Part shown: piece by piece, positions 39,588 through 47,172 of the stretch | Layout of the letters: each line of letters begins with the position of its first letter | How positions within the stretch are numbered: position 1 is the first letter of the stretch | Notes under the pieces: model-generated | What the model saw: only the letters and a program-made list of their open reading frames with translations | Database searches by the model: none | What the model was told of the DNA's origin: nothing | Program-made: the position numbers and the translations under genes | Origin: CALVNN01 sp964393975 | GTDB taxonomy: Bacteria > Bacillota > Clostridia > Christensenellales > UBA1242 | Direction: 5' to 3' | NCBI GenBank assembly: GCA_964393975.1 | Contig: CAYMVO010000009.1 | Span: 1-47,172 of the forward strand | DNA length: 47,172 nucleotides

Positions 39588-42500
39588 TTATTTTTTGCTT
39601 TTGATAGTATCTCTTGTTTTTGATTTAGTTATTGAGTTATTATCAATTTTTGTTGTTTTTGTGCCTTTTGTTGTCGCTTTGATAGTATCTTTTGACTTAT
39701 TGTTGGTGTTTATTGATTTAGTATCATTTGATTTTTTGTCAACTTTTATTTTCTTACTGGTTTTTGTTGTTTTGCTAGTATTTATTGATTTAGCGTCTTT
39801 TGATGTCTTATCAGTCTTTGCTACGGGGGTAGTATCTTTTATTTTGTTCGTGTTTGTTATTGATTTAGTGTCTTTTGTCGTTTTAGTATCTTTTATTTTA
39901 GCGTCTTTTATTTTCTTATCATCTTTTGCTTGGGCGGTGATACTTTTTGTGGTATCTTTATTTTTTTCTATGTTTGCCTTAGTGGATGATTTTATATCGC
40001 TATTTATTAGATTTGTTTTGTTTTTTGTTTGTTTGATGTCATTTTTAGAGTCGGCGTCTAGATTTTTAAGTGCTTTTGATTTGTCATCTATTTTAGTTTT
40101 TATTGAATTTGTATCATCTTTTGTGATTTTGTTACTGTCTTTTATTTTTTTATCATTGTTTTTTATTTCTTTACTGCTAGATTTTTTTGTTTTGTTTGAT
40201 ATGGTTTTATCATTGTTTGTAATCAATCTATTTGTTTTATTGTTTTTTCTCTTTTTTAGTAAAGCAATGATTAAAATAGTTACTCCAAGTAAACCAATGA
40301 TAACTAAAACCATTATAACAATATTTTGCGTTGAGGTAGGATTTTTTACATCACTATCACTAGCGCTAGAGCCATCGCCCGTGCTAGTATCATCATCGGT
40401 GCTAGGTTCGGCAACTTTTTGATATTTTGCGTAGAAAGTCTTATCACCTATTTCCGTTGCGTTGACTTCCTTAATGTATTCGACGTCATCGGCGTCGTTT
40501 GTCAAGGTCCAACCAAGGAAAACGTATCCTGATTTATGGATTTCTTGTTCGCTAGGTAAAGTCAATGTCTTTGTTGAAACATAATCTTCTGGCAAAATAA
40601 ATGTTTCATTTACTTCGCCACCGTCCAAATTAAACATTAGCTTATAAACCTTATTAAACACTGGATAAAGAGATAGATTTTCGGTCAATTCAATTTTTTG
40701 GCACAACTCATAAATTTTTTCTCCGCCGTCAGTCGTTGACCAGCCCGTTTGAGCGTAACCATCTTTTGTAAATAATTCGCCACTCAAAACGATTTTTGAA
40801 TTTTGGACAAAACCATATTTATCAATATTTTCTCCTGTCCCGTTTTTGCCTGAAAGATAAGAGATACCGCAACCTTTTTCATAATCGGTGTATTGCACTT
40901 TAAACGTTAAGGTCTCAGTCTTATAAGACGCTGTTATAGTTTTCTCTCCGACTGTTGAATTGTCAAAATTTGAAAAACTAACAAGGCTAGTAATGTCATT
41001 ATTGTTTTCATCTAAAATTTGAAGGTTTGCAATATCAAGTTGTTCACCAACAATGTAGGTCGCTTTGAATTTTGAGAAATTCGCTTTTATATGTGCTTGT
41101 TTTGGTTTTGGCAAAGTATATGGTGCGACAACGTTTGTGGTGTCAAAATTTTTAAATTCTTTACTAGTCCAAAACTCGTTGCTAGTAGATTCGTTCCAAG
41201 TAACCTTGCTCCCGTAATTATCAGTTGTAAAATATTTTGTTTCGTTAGCTGTGTTTGTAGAGGAACAAACCGTGCCTTCGTAATACAAACAATTTCCCGC
41301 ATTGTAGTCTGAAGACAAGGAGAACCTTGCTATATTGACTTTTGAATTGTCTACAATATTTATTACTTTTATATTGCCAGAGTATAGATTGTAAAACGGA
41401 GTCTCTGTATATTCTCCACCGTTATACCACGAAAAAGTAGTAGAATAAAAGCCTGAAACATTTAACTTGAAGTCTTTATTATTACAATCTATAGTTAGGT
41501 CTAAATCATTTATACAATTTTTTATTTTACCATAGGCTATATAATTTGCACTACAACTAATTCTATAAGTATACGCATAATAGTTGAAAGAACGTGTTTC
41601 ACTGATAGTCGATGTTCCCGTTAGGACGCAATTTTCAATATTGGTGTAGCAATCAATAATTTTACCACATAAGACTCTATACTCACAACTCGACAAAGTC
41701 ATTTCGCTTTTGTCTTTAATACGTGTAAACCAGTGTTGATCGTCAACCAATCTATTTAAATCAGCGGGCTTGTATGCAATATTTTCTAGTGTCAAATTTT
41801 TAATTTCACCCGTCAAGTCTTTGCAAAGACCATAATATTCCGTTAAAGTATAACTATACATACTTGGCTCGCTACCATCAAGATAATCTTTGATTATCTC
41901 ATCATCTGACACGCCTGCTATAAGGGCAATTTCAAATACCGTACGACTAACAGTTTCTGTAAGCTCAAAAATACCTTGAATAGTAATATTTTTGATCACG
42001 TGACCATTTCCGTCAAAGACTCCCTTAATCTGCCAGCACGTCTCCCAAACGTCCCACTCAAAGTCAATATCCGCCATTAGTTTTATGTTGTAATCAAAAG
42101 AGATATAGTTATCGGACTTTTTAGTTGAGCTTTCTCTTAATGCAAGTAGTTGCTCTTTTGTATAGACATACACTGTATTACTTTCTTCATCTGTTTTTTC
42201 TTTGGAAACATTAGCGTCACCGACTTTATAATGATTTGTATCACCAATGATAGGTATTTGAATGATAAAGTCCTTATTATTATGGACTAGCGTGATCGCA
42301 CCCGATGTCGTGATATGTGTCCTTATAGTGTCGTCATCTATAATAACATTTTCATTGTTACAAAAGATTGAAAATTCAGTCAAAAAGTTATCATAAGCAT
42401 CTAGTGACTGAGAGATTGAGTGCAATTTGCTTTTATCCGTATCAAACACTATTGAGGTAGACATAATGGTCGAGCCATAGTGATACGTCAGTCCGTCTCC

Positions 42501-44183
42501 GTTGCAAGAAAATTGATTTTGTAACCCCTTGCCAAACTCATAAACATTATTAGTCGTACCATTTTTTTCGACATACGCATTAGATACCGAAACTGAGATA
42601 ATAGGATAAGTCTTTCCTGTACTCTTTAGCTTTAAACTAATTATGCAATCGCCAGATGTTATACCAGTTATGATGCCAGTAGAGGAGACTTTTGCGACAT
42701 TTTCATCACTGCTAACATAGTCAAAATAACTTTGAATTTCTTGTTTGTCATAATAAATTTTCGTCTCAAAACTTTCACCGCTAGCCAAATAAATATAGGA
42801 CTCGTTTACATACAATTCGTTAGGAGCATAATCTCTTTTTAGCACGTATTTATTTTGACTAATTAGGTTTACTGGATTTCCATAAAACACAATGTAATCA
42901 TTTATTGTATAGCCAAAACTAGGCGTAAAGCCGTCTAGGTCATAATCATTGATACATTTTTTGTATTCATAGTCCAAGTAGGCGATACATTTTAAAGTGA
43001 TAGCTTTTATATTTTCTATGTAATCTTTGCAAGTTTGTATTTCGCTATTATTTCCATTGTTTGCAGACAAATATTTTGCTTGCATTTTTAAAGACATATC
43101 GCAAACATAACCCGTCAAAATAAAATCGGTCAAAACATTTGAGACGAACTTTTTATATGCAATGTGAGCTTCTGTGTTAGTAGCATAACCCATAACTGCG
43201 AGTTTGTAAAAGACTTCGCCAATACCTGAGCCTAATTCGTTTTTGTTACCCAAGATATAATCTGCCATATTTTGAAAAGTTAGATACATATTGCTACTAT
43301 ATCCGCTCGCAAAACGTGTGTAAACGTCATCTTTTAAATATTTGTAAAGATATTCGTTATAATCTGAAATGTATTTCCCTATTTTATAAGAACTGTTATT
43401 TAGCCCAACCGTTGTCTCCAACAAGTCTTTTTCGCTTTGCGACAAAGCATCATAAGAGTCTTGATAATTTAGCGTGATTTTTTCCACGACCGCTCTAATC
43501 TCTTCGCCATTTTCAAGAGAATATGCGTTTTGTAAAAATTGTTCAAAATCGGCATTCCTCTTGTTTATTGTATCAATATGAGTCGTTAGAGTCGTCCTAA
43601 CATCAGCGTACTTGGTATAAAAATTGCTAATTTGAGTATAAATTGTCGTCCAATCTTGCATCTCGAGTTGACTCTTGTACAAACTGACCTTGATATCCTC
43701 AACGCTAGAATTGATAACTGTTAGCATTCCATTTAGTTGGTTTGTTATACCGTCTAGTTTGCTATTTAGCGTGGTGAGTTTATTATTTATCGCATCAACT
43801 TTCCCCGAGACTTGATTTATAGACTCTTTTATATCACCTAGTTCGTTTAAAATAGCTTTTTGACCGGCAGTCTCTGCACCTATCAAAGCCTTGAAAAACG
43901 CCTCAACGCCTTCACCATCATCGGCGCTTATCGTAGCATTAACGCCTTTGTAAATACTTCCCACGAGAGAAATAGCTCCATTTACAACGGTAAAGGTAGG
44001 TGCTATCTTTGATACACCCTTTCCAATAGATGTGTCCATCAAACTGTCTACCCATTCTAGTGCTTGTGCCTCTTGTACCTTTTTGCCGTCTTTGTATTCG
44101 ATACAGAAAACCGCTGACAAGCTTATAATAATTATAGATAGCACAATGAATAAATTTTTTACGTTAAATAATGTTTTTTTCAT
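39588..44183 (-). CDS. Giant multi-domain cell-surface protein with a lysine-rich cytoplasmic tail
   Basis: AGGAGGTG precedes the ATG of this 1531-residue protein. In order: signal peptide (residues ~10-28); a helical, coiled-coil-rich region (~60-440) with a run of IN/LN heptads (KESINQVSGKVDAINNKLTT); a BIG2-like Ig domain (~460-535, ENVAKVSSTGIITGI); a GLUG-like beta region (~655-720, GVFDGNGHVIKNITI); a Big_3-type Ig domain (~1040-1110); two Listeria-Bacteroides (Flg_new) repeats (~1125-1265, GYVFLGW...); a transmembrane helix (~1287-1310, IVIMVLVIIGLLGVTILI); and ~210 residues of low-complexity K/T/D/S/N/I. Domains are by pattern and positions approximate. It is probably an adhesin or a wall-spanning structural protein. 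Confidence 0.8.
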   Translation of the reverse strand: MKKTLFNVKNLFIVLSIIIISLSAVFCIEYKDGKKVQEAQALEWVDSLMDTSIGKGVSKIAPTFTVVNGAISLVGSIYKGVNATISADDGEGVEAFFKALIGAETAGQKAILNELGDIKESINQVSGKVDAINNKLTTLNSKLDGITNQLNGMLTVINSSVEDIKVSLYKSQLEMQDWTTIYTQISNFYTKYADVRTTLTTHIDTINKRNADFEQFLQNAYSLENGEEIRAVVEKITLNYQDSYDALSQSEKDLLETTVGLNNSSYKIGKYISDYNEYLYKYLKDDVYTRFASGYSSNMYLTFQNMADYILGNKNELGSGIGEVFYKLAVMGYATNTEAHIAYKKFVSNVLTDFILTGYVCDMSLKMQAKYLSANNGNNSEIQTCKDYIENIKAITLKCIAYLDYEYKKCINDYDLDGFTPSFGYTINDYIVFYGNPVNLISQNKYVLKRDYAPNELYVNESYIYLASGESFETKIYYDKQEIQSYFDYVSSDENVAKVSSTGIITGITSGDCIISLKLKSTGKTYPIISVSVSNAYVEKNGTTNNVYEFGKGLQNQFSCNGDGLTYHYGSTIMSTSIVFDTDKSKLHSISQSLDAYDNFLTEFSIFCNNENVIIDDDTIRTHITTSGAITLVHNNKDFIIQIPIIGDTNHYKVGDANVSKEKTDEESNTVYVYTKEQLLALRESSTKKSDNYISFDYNIKLMADIDFEWDVWETCWQIKGVFDGNGHVIKNITIQGIFELTETVSRTVFEIALIAGVSDDEIIKDYLDGSEPSMYSYTLTEYYGLCKDLTGEIKNLTLENIAYKPADLNRLVDDQHWFTRIKDKSEMTLSSCEYRVLCGKIIDCYTNIENCVLTGTSTISETRSFNYYAYTYRISCSANYIAYGKIKNCINDLDLTIDCNNKDFKLNVSGFYSTTFSWYNGGEYTETPFYNLYSGNIKVINIVDNSKVNIARFSLSSDYNAGNCLYYEGTVCSSTNTANETKYFTTDNYGSKVTWNESTSNEFWTSKEFKNFDTTNVVAPYTLPKPKQAHIKANFSKFKATYIVGEQLDIANLQILDENNNDITSLVSFSNFDNSTVGEKTITASYKTETLTFKVQYTDYEKGCGISYLSGKNGTGENIDKYGFVQNSKIVLSGELFTKDGYAQTGWSTTDGGEKIYELCQKIELTENLSLYPVFNKVYKLMFNLDGGEVNETFILPEDYVSTKTLTLPSEQEIHKSGYVFLGWTLTNDADDVEYIKEVNATEIGDKTFYAKYQKVAEPSTDDDTSTGDGSSASDSDVKNPTSTQNIVIMVLVIIGLLGVTILIIALLKKRKNNKTNRLITNNDKTISNKTKKSSSKEIKNNDKKIKDSNKITKDDTNSIKTKIDDKSKALKNLDADSKNDIKQTKNKTNLINSDIKSSTKANIEKNKDTTKSITAQAKDDKKIKDAKIKDTKTTKDTKSITNTNKIKDTTPVAKTDKTSKDAKSINTSKTTKTSKKIKVDKKSNDTKSINTNNKSKDTIKATTKGTKTTKIDNNSITKSKTRDTIKSKK

Positions 44184-44206
44184 AGTGGGTACACCTCCTA
44201 TTTTGG

Positions 44207-44235
44207 ATTATATCAAACTATTTTCTTATTGTCAA
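44207..44235 (-). promoter_or_regulatory. Consensus promoter of the surface-protein gene
   Basis: On the minus strand TTGACA (44230-44235) and TATAAT (44207-44212) are separated by 17 bp, a full consensus, giving a very short leader. Confidence 0.92.
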
Positions 44236-44331
44236 TGGTAACTTTTCACTAACAAAACAAATTAATAAAATGAAAAGGAATATTTTAAAAAAAGTATTTA
44301 TTGTATTTATCAATTAAGTATAAAAGTCAAA

Positions 44332-44376
44332 AGTAAAAAAAGAAAGTCTTAAGTGAATGTTTTTAAAACTTTCTTT
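44332..44376 (-). terminator. Terminator after the P-type ATPase
   Basis: AAAGAAAGT pairs with ACTTTCTTT with extra TTAA pairing inside; on the minus strand seven T follow. Confidence 0.8.
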
Positions 44377-44395
44377 ATCTTTATATCCATTTATT

Positions 44396-44480
44396 TATAT
44401 GCGCGTAAATGCGTAAGTGTGTTTATTTATTATTACTGATTATTTGTCTATCTATTCAATTATCTATATGCGCGTAAATG
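44396..44480. repeat. Short direct repeats in the ATPase 3' region
   Basis: TATATGCGCGTAAATG occurs at 44396-44411 and again at 44465-44480, within a stretch rich in TTTAT and CTAT words. Probably a decayed tandem repeat. Confidence 0.6.
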
Positions 44481-44499
44481 TGGTTTGTCTATCAATTAT

Positions 44500-46917
44500 T
44501 TATATGTTTGTGCGTCTATTTGTATGAGCGTGGGTGTGTTTTACAAGAGATATAATCTTTTTTGATATAGTCATAAAAAGCATCTGTGTAAAAGGAAGTA
44601 GTGCTATAAGCGCTAAACATATAAATAGATGTGTGCTAGTCAAGGTCTCAAGGTTTAAGAAGTTGAATAGTGGCGTCCCTAAAAATAGTGATGTGCCTAT
44701 CACATTTGATAAAAATATAAAACTCAAAATAGCGCAAATAGTCATAGACGTAAATATTGCAAAACGGTATTTATTAAACGGAATGGCGAGCTTTAACATT
44801 ACAAATATAGAGTTGAAGGTCACTATCAATATAATCATAGTCTCTATTTCTTTTACGGAGAAAGATTTACTTGCAAATAGGTAAAGTGGCATAATAAATA
44901 TTAACGCCGATAGACCGTAGTTGAATGATTTTAATAGGATAGACTCTAGGAATTTACCTTTTATGAGGTTTTTATTTGGTTGCAGAGCAAAGAAGAATGA
45001 AGGTATGCCTATCGCAAACAATTCTAGTATCATTAACTGATTAGGGCTAAAAGGATATTGTAGTCTAAATAGGATACAAAATAGACACAAAGTGATACAA
45101 ATCACGGTCTTAGTGAGAAACATAACGGAGGTGTTTTGTAGGTTGTTTGTACTCCTACGACCTTCGCTGACTACGTGTTGCATACTGCTAAATTTGGAGT
45201 CGAGCAGTATCAAGTGACTCACATTTCTAGCTGACTCGCTACCCGCGCCAATAGCGATAGAGCAGTCCGCCTCTCTTAGCGCTAAAATATCATTCACGCC
45301 ATCGCCAATCATAGCGACGGTGTTACCGCCAGATTTGAACGCTTTGATAAGGATTTCTTTTTGTTGAGGAGAGACACGCCCAAACACATTGTAATCGTTT
45401 GCAATATTAAATACCTCTTCATCACTCATATCTTGCAAACTAATATATTTATCCGCACCCGCGACACCCGCTTTTCTAGCGACTTCGGCAACGGTGAGAG
45501 GGTTGTCGCCTGAGATTACTTTGAGGTTTACGCCGTTTTCCTTAAAGTACGCAATGGTATCTATCGCATCTTTTCTAATATTATCCTCTAGTACGACGAG
45601 TCCTAGCGGTTCGCTTTTTTGCCTTATTTTAGCGCCTTCGTAATTCTTAGAGTGCGCTAGAAGCAATACACGATTGCCTAATGAAGCGTATTTTTCTACC
45701 GTCTTTAGTAAATCTTCTTTGTCGGTCAAGTATTCGGGTGCGCCCAAATAATACACACCGTCTTTGCCATAATCTACCGCAAAATATTTCGTCTCGCTAC
45801 TAAAAGGTATAAAATTCACCGCCTTTAGCTCTCTATTCCTCCTAAAGTGCGCTTTTAACGCGAGCATTGTAGGGTTGTCTTCGGTCACGCTTATTAGCAT
45901 ATTGCCGATAATGTCTTCCATAGGTCTAGCGAGCCTTTTGCTAATAGGTGTGACTTCGGTGACATTCATACTACCATCGGTGATAGTGCCTGTCTTGTCC
46001 ATACAAACCATATTGACACGGGCAAGCATTTCTATGCAATAAAGTTCTTGTACTAAAATGTTGTGCTCAGATAGTCTAATAACGCTGACCGCTAGAGTGG
46101 TGGAGGTGAGAAGAAACATACCCGACGGTATCATACCCAAGATAGCGCCCGAAGTCTTTAGGACATTATCCACATTGTACGCAAAACCGCTACTACTAAT
46201 GTACAGTAAAAATGCTAGCGGTATAATGGCGATACCGATGACTTTGATGATACTATTCAACGAGTTTAAAATCTCCGATTTTGGTTTGCGGTATTTTTTT
46301 GCCTCGCTGGTAAGCTTTTGGATATAGTTTTCATCACCGACTTTCTCTACTCTCGCTAGCACCGAACCGCCTACCACATAACTACCCGCTAGCAAATGGT
46401 CGCCGATTTGCTTTTTGACTGGTAGCGATTCGCCTGTTAGCAGTGCTTCGTTTACATTACACACACCGTCAACCACCACGCTATCCGCGCCGATTTGCTT
46501 GCCGAGTGACACTTCCATAATATCATCACGAACGAGCGAATCTGTGTCTATCTCCTTTCGCTCACCGTCACGAATGACTATCACCGTACTTTTTATGAGT
46601 AGAGATAGTTTGTCAATAGTGAGCTTTGATTTTATTTTTTGGATAATGCCTATAAATAGGTTTGATAGTATCACCACTAAAAAGGTTAGTTGTGTGACCT
46701 GTCCAAGTGCGAGGAGAATGCAAGTGATAACAAAATATATGAGGTTGAAATATGTGAGTAGTTCGGTAAAAATGATACCTATTATACTACGACTACTACC
46801 TTTTTTTATAGGATTGTCTAGTCCCGCTTTTGTGCGGATATCGACCTCCTCTTGCGTAAGACCTGTACACAAATCGGTCTCCTTTACTTCTATATTTATT
46901 GGTTGCTTTTTAGCCAT
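44500..46917 (-). CDS. P-type cation-transporting ATPase (CtpE-like)
   Basis: The 805-residue protein has the actuator motif TGES, the phosphorylation site DKTGTITDG with D307, the hinge GDGVNDI and eight to ten transmembrane helices. The TM4 motif is MIPSGM instead of the PEGL of classical Ca/Mg pumps. The overall pattern (short N-terminus LTQEEV...KAGLDN, no metal-binding domain) fits the CtpE group, for which calcium uptake has been reported. The ion cannot be assigned here. The tail is His/Thr/Arg rich (KHTHAHTNRR). GGAGA precedes the start. Confidence 0.88.
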   Translation of the reverse strand: MAKKQPINIEVKETDLCTGLTQEEVDIRTKAGLDNPIKKGSSRSIIGIIFTELLTYFNLIYFVITCILLALGQVTQLTFLVVILSNLFIGIIQKIKSKLTIDKLSLLIKSTVIVIRDGERKEIDTDSLVRDDIMEVSLGKQIGADSVVVDGVCNVNEALLTGESLPVKKQIGDHLLAGSYVVGGSVLARVEKVGDENYIQKLTSEAKKYRKPKSEILNSLNSIIKVIGIAIIPLAFLLYISSSGFAYNVDNVLKTSGAILGMIPSGMFLLTSTTLAVSVIRLSEHNILVQELYCIEMLARVNMVCMDKTGTITDGSMNVTEVTPISKRLARPMEDIIGNMLISVTEDNPTMLALKAHFRRNRELKAVNFIPFSSETKYFAVDYGKDGVYYLGAPEYLTDKEDLLKTVEKYASLGNRVLLLAHSKNYEGAKIRQKSEPLGLVVLEDNIRKDAIDTIAYFKENGVNLKVISGDNPLTVAEVARKAGVAGADKYISLQDMSDEEVFNIANDYNVFGRVSPQQKEILIKAFKSGGNTVAMIGDGVNDILALREADCSIAIGAGSESARNVSHLILLDSKFSSMQHVVSEGRRSTNNLQNTSVMFLTKTVICITLCLFCILFRLQYPFSPNQLMILELFAIGIPSFFFALQPNKNLIKGKFLESILLKSFNYGLSALIFIMPLYLFASKSFSVKEIETMIILIVTFNSIFVMLKLAIPFNKYRFAIFTSMTICAILSFIFLSNVIGTSLFLGTPLFNFLNLETLTSTHLFICLALIALLPFTQMLFMTISKKIISLVKHTHAHTNRRTNI

Positions 46918-46946
46918 AAAAATCTCCGTATGTAAAATTCAACTGC

Positions 46947-46975
46947 ATTATACCATACTTTATTTAGTATTGCAA
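46947..46975 (-). promoter_or_regulatory. Promoter of the P-type ATPase
   Basis: On the minus strand TTGCAA (46970-46975) and TATAAT (46947-46952) are separated by 17 bp. Confidence 0.8.
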
Positions 46976-47128
46976 TTAAATTTAAAATTACATAATAAAA
47001 AACCATTATGTCGATGCAAAAGTAAATTTTTTTAAAATTTTGCTCTTGAATTTACTTTGGAATTAACGAGTTTTATAAAAATTTATTGGAATTTCGATAT
47101 TTTATATACATATTTTTAAAAAGTATGA

Positions 47129-47151
47129 TATAATATGTTTTGAAAACATAT
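47129..47151 (+). promoter_or_regulatory. -10 box and inverted-repeat operator of the last gene
   Basis: TATAAT at 47129-47134 is overlapped by the perfect inverted repeat ATATGTTTT-G-AAAACATAT (47133-47151), at the expected transcription start. The -35 is weak. Confidence 0.55.
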
Positions 47152-47165
47152 AAAGGAGTAAAAAA

Positions 47166-47172
47166 GTGGCTG
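47166..47172 (+). CDS. Start of a gene running out of the window
   Basis: GTG at 47166 lies 7 nt after AAAGGAG and 31 nt after a TATAAT; only the first two codons are present, so the product cannot be named. Confidence 0.6.

Noticed and set aside
39595..40422. 275-codon plus-strand ORF opposite the surface protein tail
   Set aside because: It is the mirror of the lysine-rich low-complexity tail, a hydrophobic F/V/L repeat with no ribosome binding site.

Overview
The window is an AT-rich stretch of a low-GC, Gram-positive, Clostridia-like genome. The evidence is the gene set: SepF, a CtsR-ClpC heat-shock operon with its operator, long-form HPF, a SpoVB-type flippase, a Spo0A-like regulator, HflX, EngB and strong AGGAGG ribosome binding sites. 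Promoters are mostly of the vegetative TTGACA-17-TATAAT type. I cannot name a genus from sequence alone.

Layout. 1-531 is the C-terminus of a surface protein whose last ~40 codons look like the variable region of a diversity-generating retroelement. 860-5478 holds a ComEC-like membrane protein, HolA, a small membrane protein and a secreted M28 peptidase. After a heavily folded spacer come a LysM protein and a compact operon of GNAT, SepF, LspA and an RluD-type pseudouridine synthase, then small membrane and exported proteins. An ABC-F ATPase with an apparent premature stop (minus strand) is followed by HflX and a divergent Spo0A-like regulator. 15743-16743 is a seven-tRNA cluster that ends in two broken, tandemly repeated tRNA-Lys copies. 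A MerR regulator with a classic 19-bp-spacer promoter, EngB, SDR, patatin, a metallo-beta-lactamase protein, a degenerate transketolase and a three-gene operon of unknown function lead to ctsR-clpC-hpf. Next come a rubrerythrin-like gene behind an attenuator, DUF421/DUF4363, SpoVB and a Nudix hydrolase.

From about 33.7 kb the window becomes accessory. A 2.46-kb segment bounded by a 123-bp direct repeat carries a membrane-anchored, toxin-like protein and a possible immunity partner. It has split the Nudix and GATase neighbours and duplicated the GATase 3' end. After tRNA-Gly, tRNA-Met and tRNA-Glu lie a decayed tyrosine-recombinase C-terminus and a cluster of tiny hydrophobic peptides, two paralogous basic proteins of ~95 residues, and two related structured small-RNA candidates on the opposite strand. 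A 1531-residue cell-surface protein with a long lysine-rich cytoplasmic tail and a CtpE-like P-type ATPase close the window. A new gene begins at the last bases.

Best candidates for something new: (1) the peptide / basic-protein / paired-sRNA cluster at 37.6-39.2 kb; (2) the direct-repeat cassette at 33.7-36.3 kb; (3) the tRNA-Lys chimeric tandem repeat; (4) the retroelement-style variable region at the left edge; (5) a ClpC lacking its middle domain in an operon without McsA/McsB.
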